Assembly (NCBI GenBank): GCA_000499405.2
Contig: HG738137.1
Span: 8,167,799-8,231,798, forward strand
From: Onchocerca volvulus
Lineage: Eukaryota > Nematoda > Chromadorea > Rhabditida > Onchocercidae
Direction: 5' to 3'
DNA: 64,000 nt
Shown here one piece after another: positions 1 to 13,000 of this stretch. How positions within the stretch are numbered: the stretch's first letter is position 1; each line of letters begins with the position of its first letter. Made by a program: the position numbers and the translations under genes. Below the pieces are notes generated by a model. It saw only the letters and a list, made by a program, of their open reading frames with translations, was not told the origin of the DNA and made no database searches.

Positions 1-153
1 AACTGTATAACTAAAACTGACTCAAGCTCCCTCCGGATCCTCTACTCTTCTAGCATGTCGCCTTATGACCAATTGGCCTCAAATAGGAAACAAGAATGGT
101 CAATAGATTCAATCCGCTCGCTTATTTTCATCTGTCACAGATGTGACAGGTGA
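1..153 (+). CDS. Possible 3'-terminal exon of an unrecognised gene (partial)
   Basis: An open frame runs from base 1 to a TGA at 151-153, giving about 50 residues with a mixed Ser/Arg/Asp composition and a final CHRCDR. This stretch is clearly richer in G and C than the several kilobases that follow, which is how exons look throughout this window. It would be the last exon of a plus-strand gene starting before the window, read in phase with base 1. I recognise no domain. The stop codon lies just beyond a perfect 8-bp inverted repeat at 132-149. It could also be a 5' untranslated or regulatory GC-rich patch, so confidence is modest. Confidence 0.35.
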   Translation, partial: NCITKTDSSSLRILYSSSMSPYDQLASNRKQEWSIDSIRSLIFICHRCDR

Positions 154-3040
154 AAAAAAATAGAAATATATAGATTTAAAAAAAAAATCGTTTATTCGAA
201 TGCGACGTTTTGTCAAAATTTCAAAGCAAATGGCAAAGAATTTATAACGTTATGTTTTTTAGAGTCATATTCTTCTAAAGCTGGAAAAATTACATATATT
301 GTATCTGTAACAATGCGTAAAGTTCTAGTGAAATAAATGAAAAGAATCATTGTTTTGTCACCGAAGAAAGATTTTACGAATTACGCGAAACTGGTTAATG
401 TTTGAGTACGCTAAATTTCCATGATATATCAAAAGGAAAAGCATAGGAAATGTATCGAAATAGAGTGCAAATATTTTTGATGTGTAATAAATATGTTGAT
501 AAAAATTGTACAATTTATTTCGATAAATTCACAAAGTGTCAGAATACAATTCATAAACGACAGATTTGATTTCTGTTCCTTTCGTAACGAAAAATATCAA
601 AAGTATATAAACTTTTGCATATAGCTATTATGTATAAAATTATGTAAATTATATATGCATGAGATTGGCGAGAAATTCAGATATTTTAGCGAAATACTCA
701 AAAAAGTTTCTACAAGATCGCTCTTTTTGAATTCTACGACTCCGGCCTTCTTTTTTTTTATTTATATTGGAAAATTTTATTAAACATCTGGAAAAAATAT
801 TGTAATTCTTTCCGGCTTTTTTCCTCCTTTATTCTTAAATTAAAATTAATTTTATCATTTCAACACTTTATCTAATTGTATTGGAAAATTGTTACATCCA
901 TTCAGAAAAAAATATTGTAATCTTTTCTATTCTTTTTTCTCCATTATTCTTCCATTAATTAAAGTTAATTTTAGGATTTCAAATTTTGTCTTTGGCTGCA
1001 CAATTGTACTGTTCTTCTAGAAAAAGCTACTGTAATTCTTTTTTATTTTTCCTTCTTTTCGATATTTTTATGTCATCAATTAAGACAAATTTTACAAAAA
1101 TTTTGTGGTAAATAATTTTAAGTTGTTGAATGAAATGAAAATAAAATAAAATGAAAATTGAAGTTTGGTTGATCGATTTGTCGATCTGTTTGATGTGAAT
1201 ATAACTAAAATTACATCACAATATTATCGGTAACCGGATTATAAGAGTACATAACATGTAACAATGCAAGCTGATCAAGCAGCATATAAAAGTATTATTA
1301 AATCTCATTAAATTTTCGCAAAATCCTCTTTGAAATAATCTTCATATTTCTAAAAATATTTGGAATAAATTAATTTATATTGAGTCAAATCTAACAAACA
1401 TTTATTTATACTGAAAATTACCAGTTTAGTAATAAATTTGTTCAAATTTTAAATTATTGTTTTCAAATTTTTCATTCTTTATCATCATCAACTTCTATTA
1501 AATCCAAATTTGAAATGTTACTTATCCGTTTTTTTTATTAGTTATATTTTAAAATTTTATTTATATGAAAACTAAATAAATGAAAATAATTTGTTTCAAT
1601 AATTTATAAAATAAATTTTGATAATTTTTACTATTCTGGTATTGCTTGTTTTTTTATGCTCTGTTCATTTCATTCATTTTTTAATTTAATTTGTTGCGAA
1701 AAAAAAAGAAACGATAAATAAATTACAACAGAAAAAAAAAGGAAAATAATTAGTATTTAAGTAATCGATTTGAAAATTTTACCTTTAAAAGTTAATTTTT
1801 TAAATTTAATCCTAACAAACTTTTTATTGTTCTGCGGAAAATAAAATACATTACAAATACATTGAATTCCTTTTTTGTCACTTTTTTCCTCTGCAACTGA
1901 TTAAATTCTTATTTACACAAAATTTCTAATTTAGTATTTGCTTATAAATTTTTATATCTTGTTTCATGTTTGTTGTATCCTATCATAAAATAAATTAGAA
2001 TAATTATAAATTACAAAATAAATCAAAATATTTCAAAATAATTTCCGAGATAGTTTTGCACAGTTTTTAAATAAGAGCTTGTCAAGACTCAATCAATCAA
2101 TCAATAAAAGTTAGTAAACATGTTTTATTTTTACTATTCAGAAAATATTTTGATAATACAAAATTAATATTCTAACAATTTTGCTGTTAGGAAAATTTTT
2201 TTTCGCCAACAATTAAACTAATTGCAATGATGGCGGCGAGCAGATTTTCACTATTTACATCAAAAATAATTTCAAAAATTTTTCACTTCTAAAATTATTG
2301 CATTAAATATTTTTATATTTCATTCGGGCATAATTTTTCTTCATTTTGAATTTTGAAATCGAAGTTTCCACTGAATTGTTCAATTATGCTTTTGTTTATA
2401 TTTTTGAAACAAATAATTTTTGTCCTTTATTTCACAAAATTTCACAGTATATTAAATTTCATATTTTCAAAAATTCATTATTGCAAATTTTTAGAAATGA
2501 AAATATTATTCATGAGTTTGGTAATTTTTGCTAATTTATTTTGTAATTGCTTAGTTCTTATAATATCACACGTAAGCAATTTACGTTTAATTCAAAAATA
2601 ATCATCAAATATGAAACTAATCTATAGTTTTCATGAAAAAATAAAGTTATTACTTTTAAAATCCAAAAAAAGTTAAATTTTTTTCGCTTCTATTTGGCGA
2701 CAATAGCATACGTTCAGAATTACTAAATATTGTGCTTTATATTTATTCATTATTCATATACATTCATTTATTTATTTATTCATGATTAATATTTCAATTC
2801 CGATTTTCATTCTCCTAAACTTTGATTCTGTTTTGTATTGCGAACTTTTCTTTCTTCTCCTTCTTTTTTTTTTTAAAAATTATCAAATATCTACTTTTTT
2901 TTCAAAGAAACTAACAACAAATATCTGTGGAAAAAGAAAAATTGAAACTCGTAAATGATACCTTTTTTTTTTTTTTTGCGATCTTTTTTACTTAAATTAT
3001 TATTTCTTGAATTGATCTTTTAAAACAATTCAAGTTAAAT

Positions 3041-3073
<33 letters not shown>

Positions 3074-6000
3074 AACAATATTTTTCAAAGATTGTGATTG
3101 AAAAAATTTATCAGATTTTCTTGTTTTGCTTCCAGATTTTCTTTTTCTTTTGTCATGTGAAGATAGTAGAAGATGATAGATGATTTATGAACTAGTTCAA
3201 TTTGTTTATTGCTATTTTGTTTAAGATATTTTTCGAAAATAAAAAACAACGGAAGAAAGGAATCAATTGATATATTACATTGATATCGTAGCTATTCTGA
3301 TGCCTATTAATATAGATGTAATTTTTCAATATTAAAATATTTGAAAAATTGAAATTATGAATGAATCAAGTATTTTTTAATTAAACAGCTTTTCTTCATC
3401 AATAAATGAGAATCTTTCTGCTATCGTTGTTTCATATTACTGACGTCGTAAACATTCGATAATTATAGTTATTACAATTTTAATTTATTCCTGGAATGAT
3501 TTTAAATCATATTTAAAATATTTTAAATCACACCGACTTAGTATGAAATCCAGATGAATCTAAGTTTCGAAATTGTATTGATTCAAGCATCAAAACTATC
3601 CCGAATTTAAGTTTTGAAAAGCATATTACTCAAGTTTCTAAATTATGTTAATTTTATTTTGAAATCATAACCTGAATTTCAAAATAGTATTAATCGAAAT
3701 TTCCAAATCACATTGGTCTTAGTCTCATTTCTTATCTTTATATATATTATTATCAGTTTAAATAATAGTACTTGTATAAAGTCAAAAATTACAATCATCT
3801 CATTTTTTAATTGGATAATTGAAACGAAAGAAAAAATATTAATGAAATTAATATATGCAATAAAAATCGTAATTTTTAAGGCACTAATAATTTGAAAATA
3901 GGGGTTGAAAATTATGCGATTGGTAAAATTAATCTTAATTAGGACAGTTTGTATATTAATTTTTGTTCCTAATTAAAATAAAACTGTGCTCGGCTAAAAT
4001 TGATATTATTAAATAACAATCATATTTTTAATTAAGATTATTCGATTATTATTTGAAACTAAAATATTAACTTTAATGTCATCAAATATGAAAAAAATAA
4101 ACAGATAAAAAATTTAGTAAACTAACTTAAATCAAAACAAAAAAAATCAAATTTTTGCAAAATTTCTATTCTAAAAAAAATTAGAACATTTCAAAATTTG
4201 AAAATAATAGTTAAAAATTATCAAAATTAATTTCACCAAATATTGCAAAATTTTTCCTTTTCTCTTCTTCTTTTTCATTTTGGATTGATAATCAGTTCAT
4301 AAAATTTTTATTTGTTTTAGTAAAAGTTTAAAAATTTAAAAAAAGAAAAAAAAAGAAAAAAAGCGACGAATTTAAACGCCCTGTTGTCTTTTTTGATGGC
4401 GATTTGAAAAAAAAAAAACTGCGAACAAGTTTTTTGATCTAGACCAAATTTTCGAATTTTAATTTGAAATTTTTTCATTTTTAAAGAAGAAAGAAAAAAT
4501 AAACAAAAAAAAAGGGCAAAATAATGAAAGTTATTCGTCTTTTTATCAAATGCCTTATCGCAATTTGATGATTTCTAATCAAGGTCAAATTTTCTTGTAA
4601 AATTCATTAAAATGACACACCTACACATACATTCCTTTCATTTATTTCATTGATACACTCATACACAGACATACACATACAAACAGACAACCCACATACA
4701 TATATATATCATTTTACCTTCCGTCAACTCTTACCTGTAATTACCTTTCTTCATTTTTAAATATCTTTCCTCTTTTTTTATTTTCCTGTCTCGTCATTCA
4801 ACTTGGGCTACTTTCTCTTTTTTTTTTTTTTTTTCATATTTGTTTATTTTATTTCTTTTTTTTTTGTTTTTGTATTCGTTTATTTTATTTATCTAAATGT
4901 TTTCCAGTTTTTATAAAAAATTTTCATTCCCTTATTTTTTGCCATTTTTTTTTTTTTAAATGAGAATGAAAGTGTGAATAAAAAACGATAGAAAAAGAAA
5001 AGAAATAAGGGAAAATAAAAAGCAAAATAAAAAAAGCATCGTTTTTAAAAAAAGACGTAAATAATTTATAATCGCATATGTAATTTAATAGTAATTAAGT
5101 GAAATTTTTACTAAGTAAAAAATTCAAGATGAAATATTTTAATCATAATTTTTTGATTAAATTTTCAATAATCTTTAGAATTTCAAGAGAAATGGAATGG
5201 TTAGTGAAACAGGAAAAAAAAAGAAGGGAAGATCAAGAATGAAATGTATTTCTATTTTTAATTATATTTTTATGATTTAAAAAAGTTTTTTTCAATTTTC
5301 CCATTAATAAATGTTATCAGTTTCTTTAGTTTAGTAGTGAAATAATTTGGAAAATTGAAAATTGTACTGGATATTGGAATTTTTTTATAAATATTTCTAG
5401 TTTTTCCATTTTTCTACTTCTTCATTCTTTTTGTTTTTTTATTTTCTTTTTTTCTTTTTTTTTTTTGTTTTTCTATCTTTTCATTTCTTTATTACTCTAT
5501 TACATCACTTTTTTATTTTTTCAATATTTCTAGTTTTCAATTTTTTCATTTTTTCATTTTTCATATTTCTATTTTATCATTTTTCTATCTTTTCATCGTA
5601 TAATTGCAACATTATTCCAGTTCATTACTCTATCATTCAATTTTCGATATTTCTCACAAAAAAAAAAAAAAATAATTTTTGTGATTTTTGTACAAATTTA
5701 ATTCGTTTTAATTTTCGCATTTTTTCACAAAAGTTTCCTGTCAGATAAATAGTAAATGAATAGAATTAAAAATTTACAACAAATTATTATTCCAAAAACA
5801 TTCACATAAATCAAAACGAATTAAATTTACCATAAATCATTTCAAATTTGCCAATGTATAAATAGTTGGTAATGACCATGCACTATCATCTTTTTTTTTT
5901 GAGTTTCTGAATGCCTTCTTTTTTTTTTTTTCGAATATTTTTGGAGACATTTTTTTTCAAATATCTCCGTATTCAAAATTAATGCGTATAATTTATATCT

Positions 6001-7022
6001 GAAAATGAATAAATAAATTAACAAAATGAGCTGCAATCATTTTCCTATTCTTTTGTCCTTTAAATTTTTCCATCTTCCAACTTTTCATTTGTACCTTTTC
6101 CTCATTTCTTTGAAAAAAAAATTAAAGGAATAAAAAGTCATAATCCTTGGAAAAATTCACGATTAAAGACGCCTAAAAAATAATACAAAAAATTGCAAAA
6201 ACTTTTGTTTACTCATTGCAAATGGACATTGAAATAATTTCTTGATAATAATTCAATTAAATTCAGTGCAAAAAATAATAGCAAAAATTTATATTTGCTA
6301 TATTTCTCTAACAATGCTAAAATTTGACGAACAAAATAGCTAGTTATTTTTGAAGTTTTAATTATTCCTTTTTATCTATTTTCCCTGTCATTTTTTTTTT
6401 TTATTAAATAAGAAATTGGTCTTTCTTTTCTTCTAATTTTCAAGAACAATTTGGATTAAAAATTCTTTTAATAATTCTTTTCCATTAAAACTTTTTGCCT
6501 TATCCTGGATTTTTTATATTATGTATTATATAATCTTTCACCTTATCAGTTTAAATACTAGAGTTTTTAATCTCATTTATCAATTATTATCATGATTAAA
6601 TAGATTACATTTATTATTTTTCTGATTATTATTTATGCTTTCCATTTGACTATTTTATTTCATTCCACACTATTTAGATTATATATTGTATGTCCTTCAA
6701 AATTTTAATAACTAACTAAAATTATGATAAATAATTTTAGTTAGTTATTAAAATTTTTAACTTTCACTTATCAGTTATTATGATAAATAAATAATCTATA
6801 TTATTTATTGCACACTGCTGTTATATAATTTACAAATTTTTTTTTCATTTTTTTTTTTTCAAAAATTACTCAACTTCATTCTTTTTCAGTAATTGATTTC
6901 TACAATTACTCATACCGTTTTTCATTCACCTATCGCATTATATAATTATTAATTAATTAAAATCTGCAATTAATTTACATTAAGAAGAGGGTAATATTTC
7001 AACATTGATTAACGTAAAATTG
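154..7022. other. Long AT-rich intergenic region, no gene seen
   Basis: Nearly 7 kb dominated by A/T homopolymers and short interspersed A/T repeats. Reading frames here are low-complexity Phe/Lys/Asn/Ile strings and are not credible proteins. A CA/ACAT-rich simple-sequence patch lies near 4615-4710. The only ordered structure I found is the perfect long inverted repeat at 6699-6757. The upstream control region of the carboxypeptidase gene at 7023 is expected in the last part, but I can name no defined promoter element. Confidence 0.6.
6699..6757. repeat. Perfect 27-bp inverted repeat with 5-nt loop
   Basis: Bases 6699-6725 are the exact reverse complement of 6731-6757, separated by GATAA. 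The arms are A/T-rich but not simple sequence; they contain AACTAACTAAAA and its complement. Transcribed, this would fold into a 27-bp hairpin. It lies about 265 bp upstream of the carboxypeptidase start codon. It could be a cruciform-prone site, the remnant of a tiny inverted-repeat element, or a small-RNA precursor; nothing in the sequence decides. Confidence 0.9.
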
Positions 7023-10000
7023 ATGGCGAACACCGATAAAGTAATTAAAATGTCTAATCGATTTTTAATGCAAATAATTATTTCTGCATTCTTCGTTCTA
7101 ATACCAAACACGACTGCATTTATCAAAGGCAATTCAACTGATGATCAGTAAGTTATTTGATTGATAAGTATCAAATTCATAATTCATTGTATTACTCTAA
7201 GATATGTTTTTTTGAAAACATCATGAATTTTACCGAAGTTAATAAAAATGTGCCTAATCATCGATGAATCATTAGAATCATGTTGATTTGATTCAATTAA
7301 ATGATTCGATAATTGTAGTTTCAATTACTTTCAAACAAATTTACAGTGAAAGTTCTATGTAATTACGCAAACGTAATTACATGATGCTTTGAATAATTAC
7401 GCGGAAATAGATATATAATCTTGTCTATTTACTGAGAATAATGATGAAAAACGATGAAAAAAGATTAAAAAATCATTTAGAAAAGTTGTAAAAAAAAACG
7501 AATGAAATCATTTTATAATTTTTTAAATTCTTTGCAATTTTTTCTTCCAACTTTTTATTTGTTGAAATTTTTTTATTTCATTTTTCAAAAAAATTTTTTG
7601 CAGTTTAATGTTTTGCTGAAAAGATAAATTAATTTGAAAAAATAAACTTTAAAATTTCTAAAAAATTTATTTAGAAAATACAAAGTTATACGAACGATAC
7701 CAGAAAATAGCAGACAATTAGCAATTCTTAGCCAATTGCTCTACGAATCAACCGAATCGCAGGTTTCTTTTCTTTTTCCTTTTTAAGTAATTTTTAATAA
7801 TTTAATTAATACTTTTAATAATTTAATAAAAATCTATTCGGATAATTAATTGCACCAGTAATAATTAAATTTTAATTTTACTAATTTTTTTACTTGTATT
7901 CTATGGTTTTTCCCTTTTCGAAACTAATTCTTGTAGATGAAGAAAATTAGCTAAAAAGTAAATTTCATTTTATTGAAAAAAAAAAAAATGACATGTTCCA
8001 AGGATATAACTTAAGAGTTTAAGGAAAAGTAGGAGTTTACTATGCATAATTAGACATATGTCTAAACTTTTAAGGTAAATTGTAAAAAGATAAAATCATT
8101 TATTGATCAATTAAAGTTAATCAAGGATTCCATTTTGGTGAATTAAATGGAATTTTCACTAAACTAATAGTAAATCTGTTTCAAATAAGTTTTATGATTA
8201 CTTTTTATCCCATATCTTTACTTTAAATTTTGAAAAATACATAATCAAATCGAAGTATTGCAAAACTTTTTCAGTTCTTCCGTTCAAAAAATCGTGATAT
8301 TTTCGAAGTTCTGGAAATTCAAAGTTAATGCATCTGTAAAATATTTTTGGAGAAATTAAGCGACAAGAAATACAAATTTAATTCTATTTCTTCTTTGAAA
8401 ATTCAAAAATGTTATAATTTTTTAAATTTTCTTTTTTCATAGAATTTAAAACATTACTTCAAAATATATTTAGTATTAGGCAACTTTTTATGGTCAATAA
8501 TTTTCTAGTAACAAGAAAGGAATTATTTGAAAACGATAAGATAAGCGATATTGAATTTTTTTTGGTATTAAATTTCCCTTAATTATTAAGTTAAATTATT
8601 AAATTATTATTTCTTCTACTTTTGATTTCAACGGTGGGACAATATTTTGAATTTTATGAAGAAATGAAAGTTAAGAGCTAATTTTTCGGTTCGATGAGCT
8701 TTCGATAAAACAAATAAATATTTGCATGACAATAATAACTTAATAATTGTTAATGATAAATTAACAATAACTATTATAATAATTTAATAATAATTACTTT
8801 TTTATAGCTTAAATTTTTTTAAAAATTAAGCATAACTCAAAAGAGAAAAAGAAAGGTAAGAAAAATTGAAAGGAAGATAAAATTAGAAACGCAATTTTAG
8901 AACAAGGGAATTAAATAATTTTTCAACAAGTTAAAAAAGTGATAATTTCAATTTGAAATTAAAATTTAGAAAAATTCTTGACTTGACACTTATCGTTTGT
9001 TGTAATTATTCATAATCAATTTTTTCTAGAAAATAATGAATTAAAAAACTTGAATTTCACGATTTAGGATTGGAAAAATCAAAATTAAGTGTTTTGATAA
9101 ATTAAAGCAATTTTTCATTCAATACATATCATTATTAAAAATATGTTTATTTATTATTTGTGGCTGTAAAATATAGAATATAAAATTTCAGTTCTAATTT
9201 GAATTTTAAAAAAATATCAATCATTGTTTCCACATTATAATTAATGATACCTAAAAAGTAATAAATTAGTTCGAATGTCATGGTTTTGGAAATTTTTCTA
9301 AAATTATTAAATTTTTAAATTTCTATAAGTTAAAACTTCAAATCGTTTACTTATAATTAATTTTGTGAGTATAATTAATATTATCATTAGGTATAATTAG
9401 TATTATTAAAAATTACTATTATAAATTGTAATTATTCCTATGCTAAATAAAATAATCTGCTCAACATTACTAATTATTAATATTTTATTATCAAATGTTC
9501 TGTAATGTAAAAATCAATTGATGTTTAATTGATACGCTATGGTACAGGTTACAACATATTTTAGTTTATTGATTTTCAATTTTAATAAAATATTTTCAAA
9601 TTTTCATTTATAGTTGAATTTTTGGCGTTCACCAACAGATATTGAACAACCCGCGGATATAATGTTAAAATCATCGATAATTTCGTCATTATCAGATCTT
9701 TTGATGAAATACAATATGACCTTTAAAGTTATTATCGATGATGTTGAAAAGTAAGTATGTGAAATATGAAATAATTTAATTTAAATATATATATATATGA
9801 TAGAATTTAAATGTATATACAATTTGAATAATTTTAACTTTAAATTATGATAACTTGGGTTTGTATTAAAAAGTTATGATGCAAATATTTTAGATTTATG
9901 TATAATTTAATAATAATTCACATTTAAGTAATCCAAGTTCATTTCTGTTTGTGTTGGAAAGTAAATCTGTAAAATATCAATAGTTCAATTTATGTACAAT

Positions 10001-13000
10001 TTAAATAATTTCAAGCCCAAATAATTTTAATTTATGTTGAGAAATAAGTCTGTAAAATACAAGTAATTTAAATTTACATATAATTTAAAAATGATTCAAG
10101 TTTAGATAATTCGAGTTTATATAAGGAAACAAGTCCATAAAATATAATTACTTTATGTATAATTTAAAAATATTTTAAGTTCAAATAATTTTAATTCATG
10201 TTGGAGAGTAAATCTGAAAAATATCAATAATTCAATTTATGCATAATCTAGATAATTCAAATTTATATTGAGAAGTAAATTCGTAGAATATATGTAATTT
10301 AAGATTTTATAAACAAGTTTAGAAATAAGCTTGTTTTACAAATAAGCTCATTTAAAAGTAGGTTTGGATTTAAAAAATTTAGATTTGTACTGAGAAATGA
10401 GTTTTGTAAAGTATAAACAATTTAAATTTATCGGTATGTAAAAAAATAATTCTTAAATTTAAATAATTGAGTTTATATTAGGAAATAGTTTTAAAAATGT
10501 GAATAATTTAAGTTTGTAATAGTTCAGCAGTAATTTAAAGTTTTTTTGAAGAATTTATGCTGCAAAATAAGTCTGTCAGATGTGGATGACTTTAAATTTA
10601 TGGGTAATTTTAAAAAATTGACAAGAATATTTGGTTATCACTTTTAGGTTAATGTATGAACGAGAAGGTAGACCAAGAAATGGAAATTTGCAAAATAATT
10701 CAACAACAAATAATTCAATTATGGACTTATTCTCAAAACGTTGGAAGGATGTAACTTCAAGTAAAAATAGAGCAAAATATCGATTTGGTGATTATCATTC
10801 CTATGATATCATCATATCATGGCTTAATGATATTGAATCTTTATATCCAAATATGGCAAAAGTATTTACTATTGGACAAACATTTGAAGGACGAAAAATT
10901 AATGGCATTAAAGTATTATAAATAAATTCCTATCATTACTTTTATTTATCATTTTTTTAATGAAATTTTTATTGCTTCTTTAAATATTTAAAATTTTGAC
11001 GAAAATTTTGATTTAAAATTTTTTAATTAATGAACAATATTTGAAAATTAGTTCGGATTTTCCGAAAAATTGATTTATATGCTGTTAATTTTTTGATTAA
11101 TTAAATTAAATTAAATTTGAATTAAATTTTTTTATGAAATTTTTTCGTTTTTCTTTTTTTTCATATTGGAAATCCAATTGATAAAACAGACAAGCGAATA
11201 ATTTGGATTGATGGTGGAATACATGCTCGAGAATGGGCTTCTATTCATACTGTATTGTATATAATTGATCAGGTGAATTTGAGCAAGAAATTGATTAAAT
11301 TTTAAAAAATTACAAAGTTAATTATCATTAGTTAGAGGGATTTTAAAAAAATTGCAGATAATCAATTCGAATTGATTTCTTAATTTTGTATTTTGCTTTA
11401 ATGCTGATTATAATGACTGATAAAAGAAATTGAAAAGCAATTCCAATTAATATTTCATCGTTTCTATTGTGAATTCAAGATTACATTTTTTTTTTTTTTT
11501 TTGGAGCAATGAAATTACAAAAATATAATAATTTTTTATTCAATCTGTTAGAAAATTTAAATGATTTGTTAAACAGTAATGTTAAATGGTTTAATTTTAA
11601 ATTAGAATTGTTTTTCAAGTTTAAACATTTTGTTAAAATATTTTATGAAATTTTGTCGCAAAAAAATTTCAGTTGATATCAAAATATGGAACTGATCCTC
11701 AAATTACATCATATGTTGATATGCTTAATTTCTATTTTGTGCCGGTTGTTAATCCGGATGGTTATGAATATTCAAGATCCGATCAAATACCACAAGTATT
11801 TTAAATATAAATTTTTAAAAATTCACTAATTCTCACGTTGCAATAATATTTTACACATAATTATAATAATTAATTACGATATAACTAACTTCGTTTTTAT
11901 TGATTGGGCGACATTGTTTTTTCTACGTCGGAACACGACGTACTGAATCATTTCTGTTACGATTAATTTAATTTTTTTTTTTTTTTTTTATGAATCACTT
12001 TTTACAAGTGTTCTAACACTAACTACTCTCGTTATAAATGAAAAATTTAACAAAAAACAAATCTGAAAAATTTTACAAAAGTTTTACGAAAGTTTTACGC
12101 CAAAAAAAGTAGTCATATAAATTTTACTGATTTTGTAAAAAAAAAAATTTCAAAAAAAAAAGTCAAATGAGTTCTAAATTAATCATTTTATACATTCAAT
12201 ACATTTTCATATTAATTTCATGTTGTTATTTTATATTGAAAGTATTTATTGTACAATATTTTCCAAGTTTAAATATCATTTCTATGATAAGTTGATTAAG
12301 CAATAGCGTTACCTGTACAAAATATAAGGTAAGCAAATAATTTAGGAAAACTTAGAAAACTTAGGCTAAAATAATTCAGAAATATTTCACTACCTTTTTT
12401 TTCGTTTTTTTTTTTTTTTTTTTTTTTTTTGATTTTAAGGCAAGATTTTGGAGGAAAAATCGTGGTAAGATAACATGTTTTAAAGATCAATGGTATCGTC
12501 AACGTTGCTGTACCGGAGTTGATTTAAATCGAAATTTCGATTTTTATTGGGGAGGTTTGTTCGATTTCATTTTTACAATTTTTACAATTAAATTGAAGAA
12601 AAAAAAAACGGAAAAAAAGAAAACAATTATTCATGCTGTAATAGGAATAAATATTTCTACTGAAATTGTGAAAAATAGTAAAGAAAGGTTTTTCAAAAGT
12701 TCAGTCATTGAAAATCAATTCCAAATTGTTATAATTTTTACAAACAGTGATATCAGAAATTAAATCGAACAGAAACTTATATAATAATTGATGTAATTTA
12801 GAGTTTTAATCAAAAAATTTTATCATAATCCTCAATCATAATGAAGATTTTATCAAGAAGAAAGTTGTAAAATGAAATTGAAATTAACGAATTGAAATGA
12901 ATTAGTGAAATGGAATTATGAGATATACAAATTCAATGCTAATGTAATTTCAGATTTATAACTAAAAGATTTCTAGAAATTTTTCCTTTTTTTTTGAATA

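Noticed and set aside
5431..5748. 105-codon plus-strand frame rich in Phe
   Set aside because: It is a translation of a poly-T and TTTTC/TTTTA simple-sequence stretch, with no protein-like composition.
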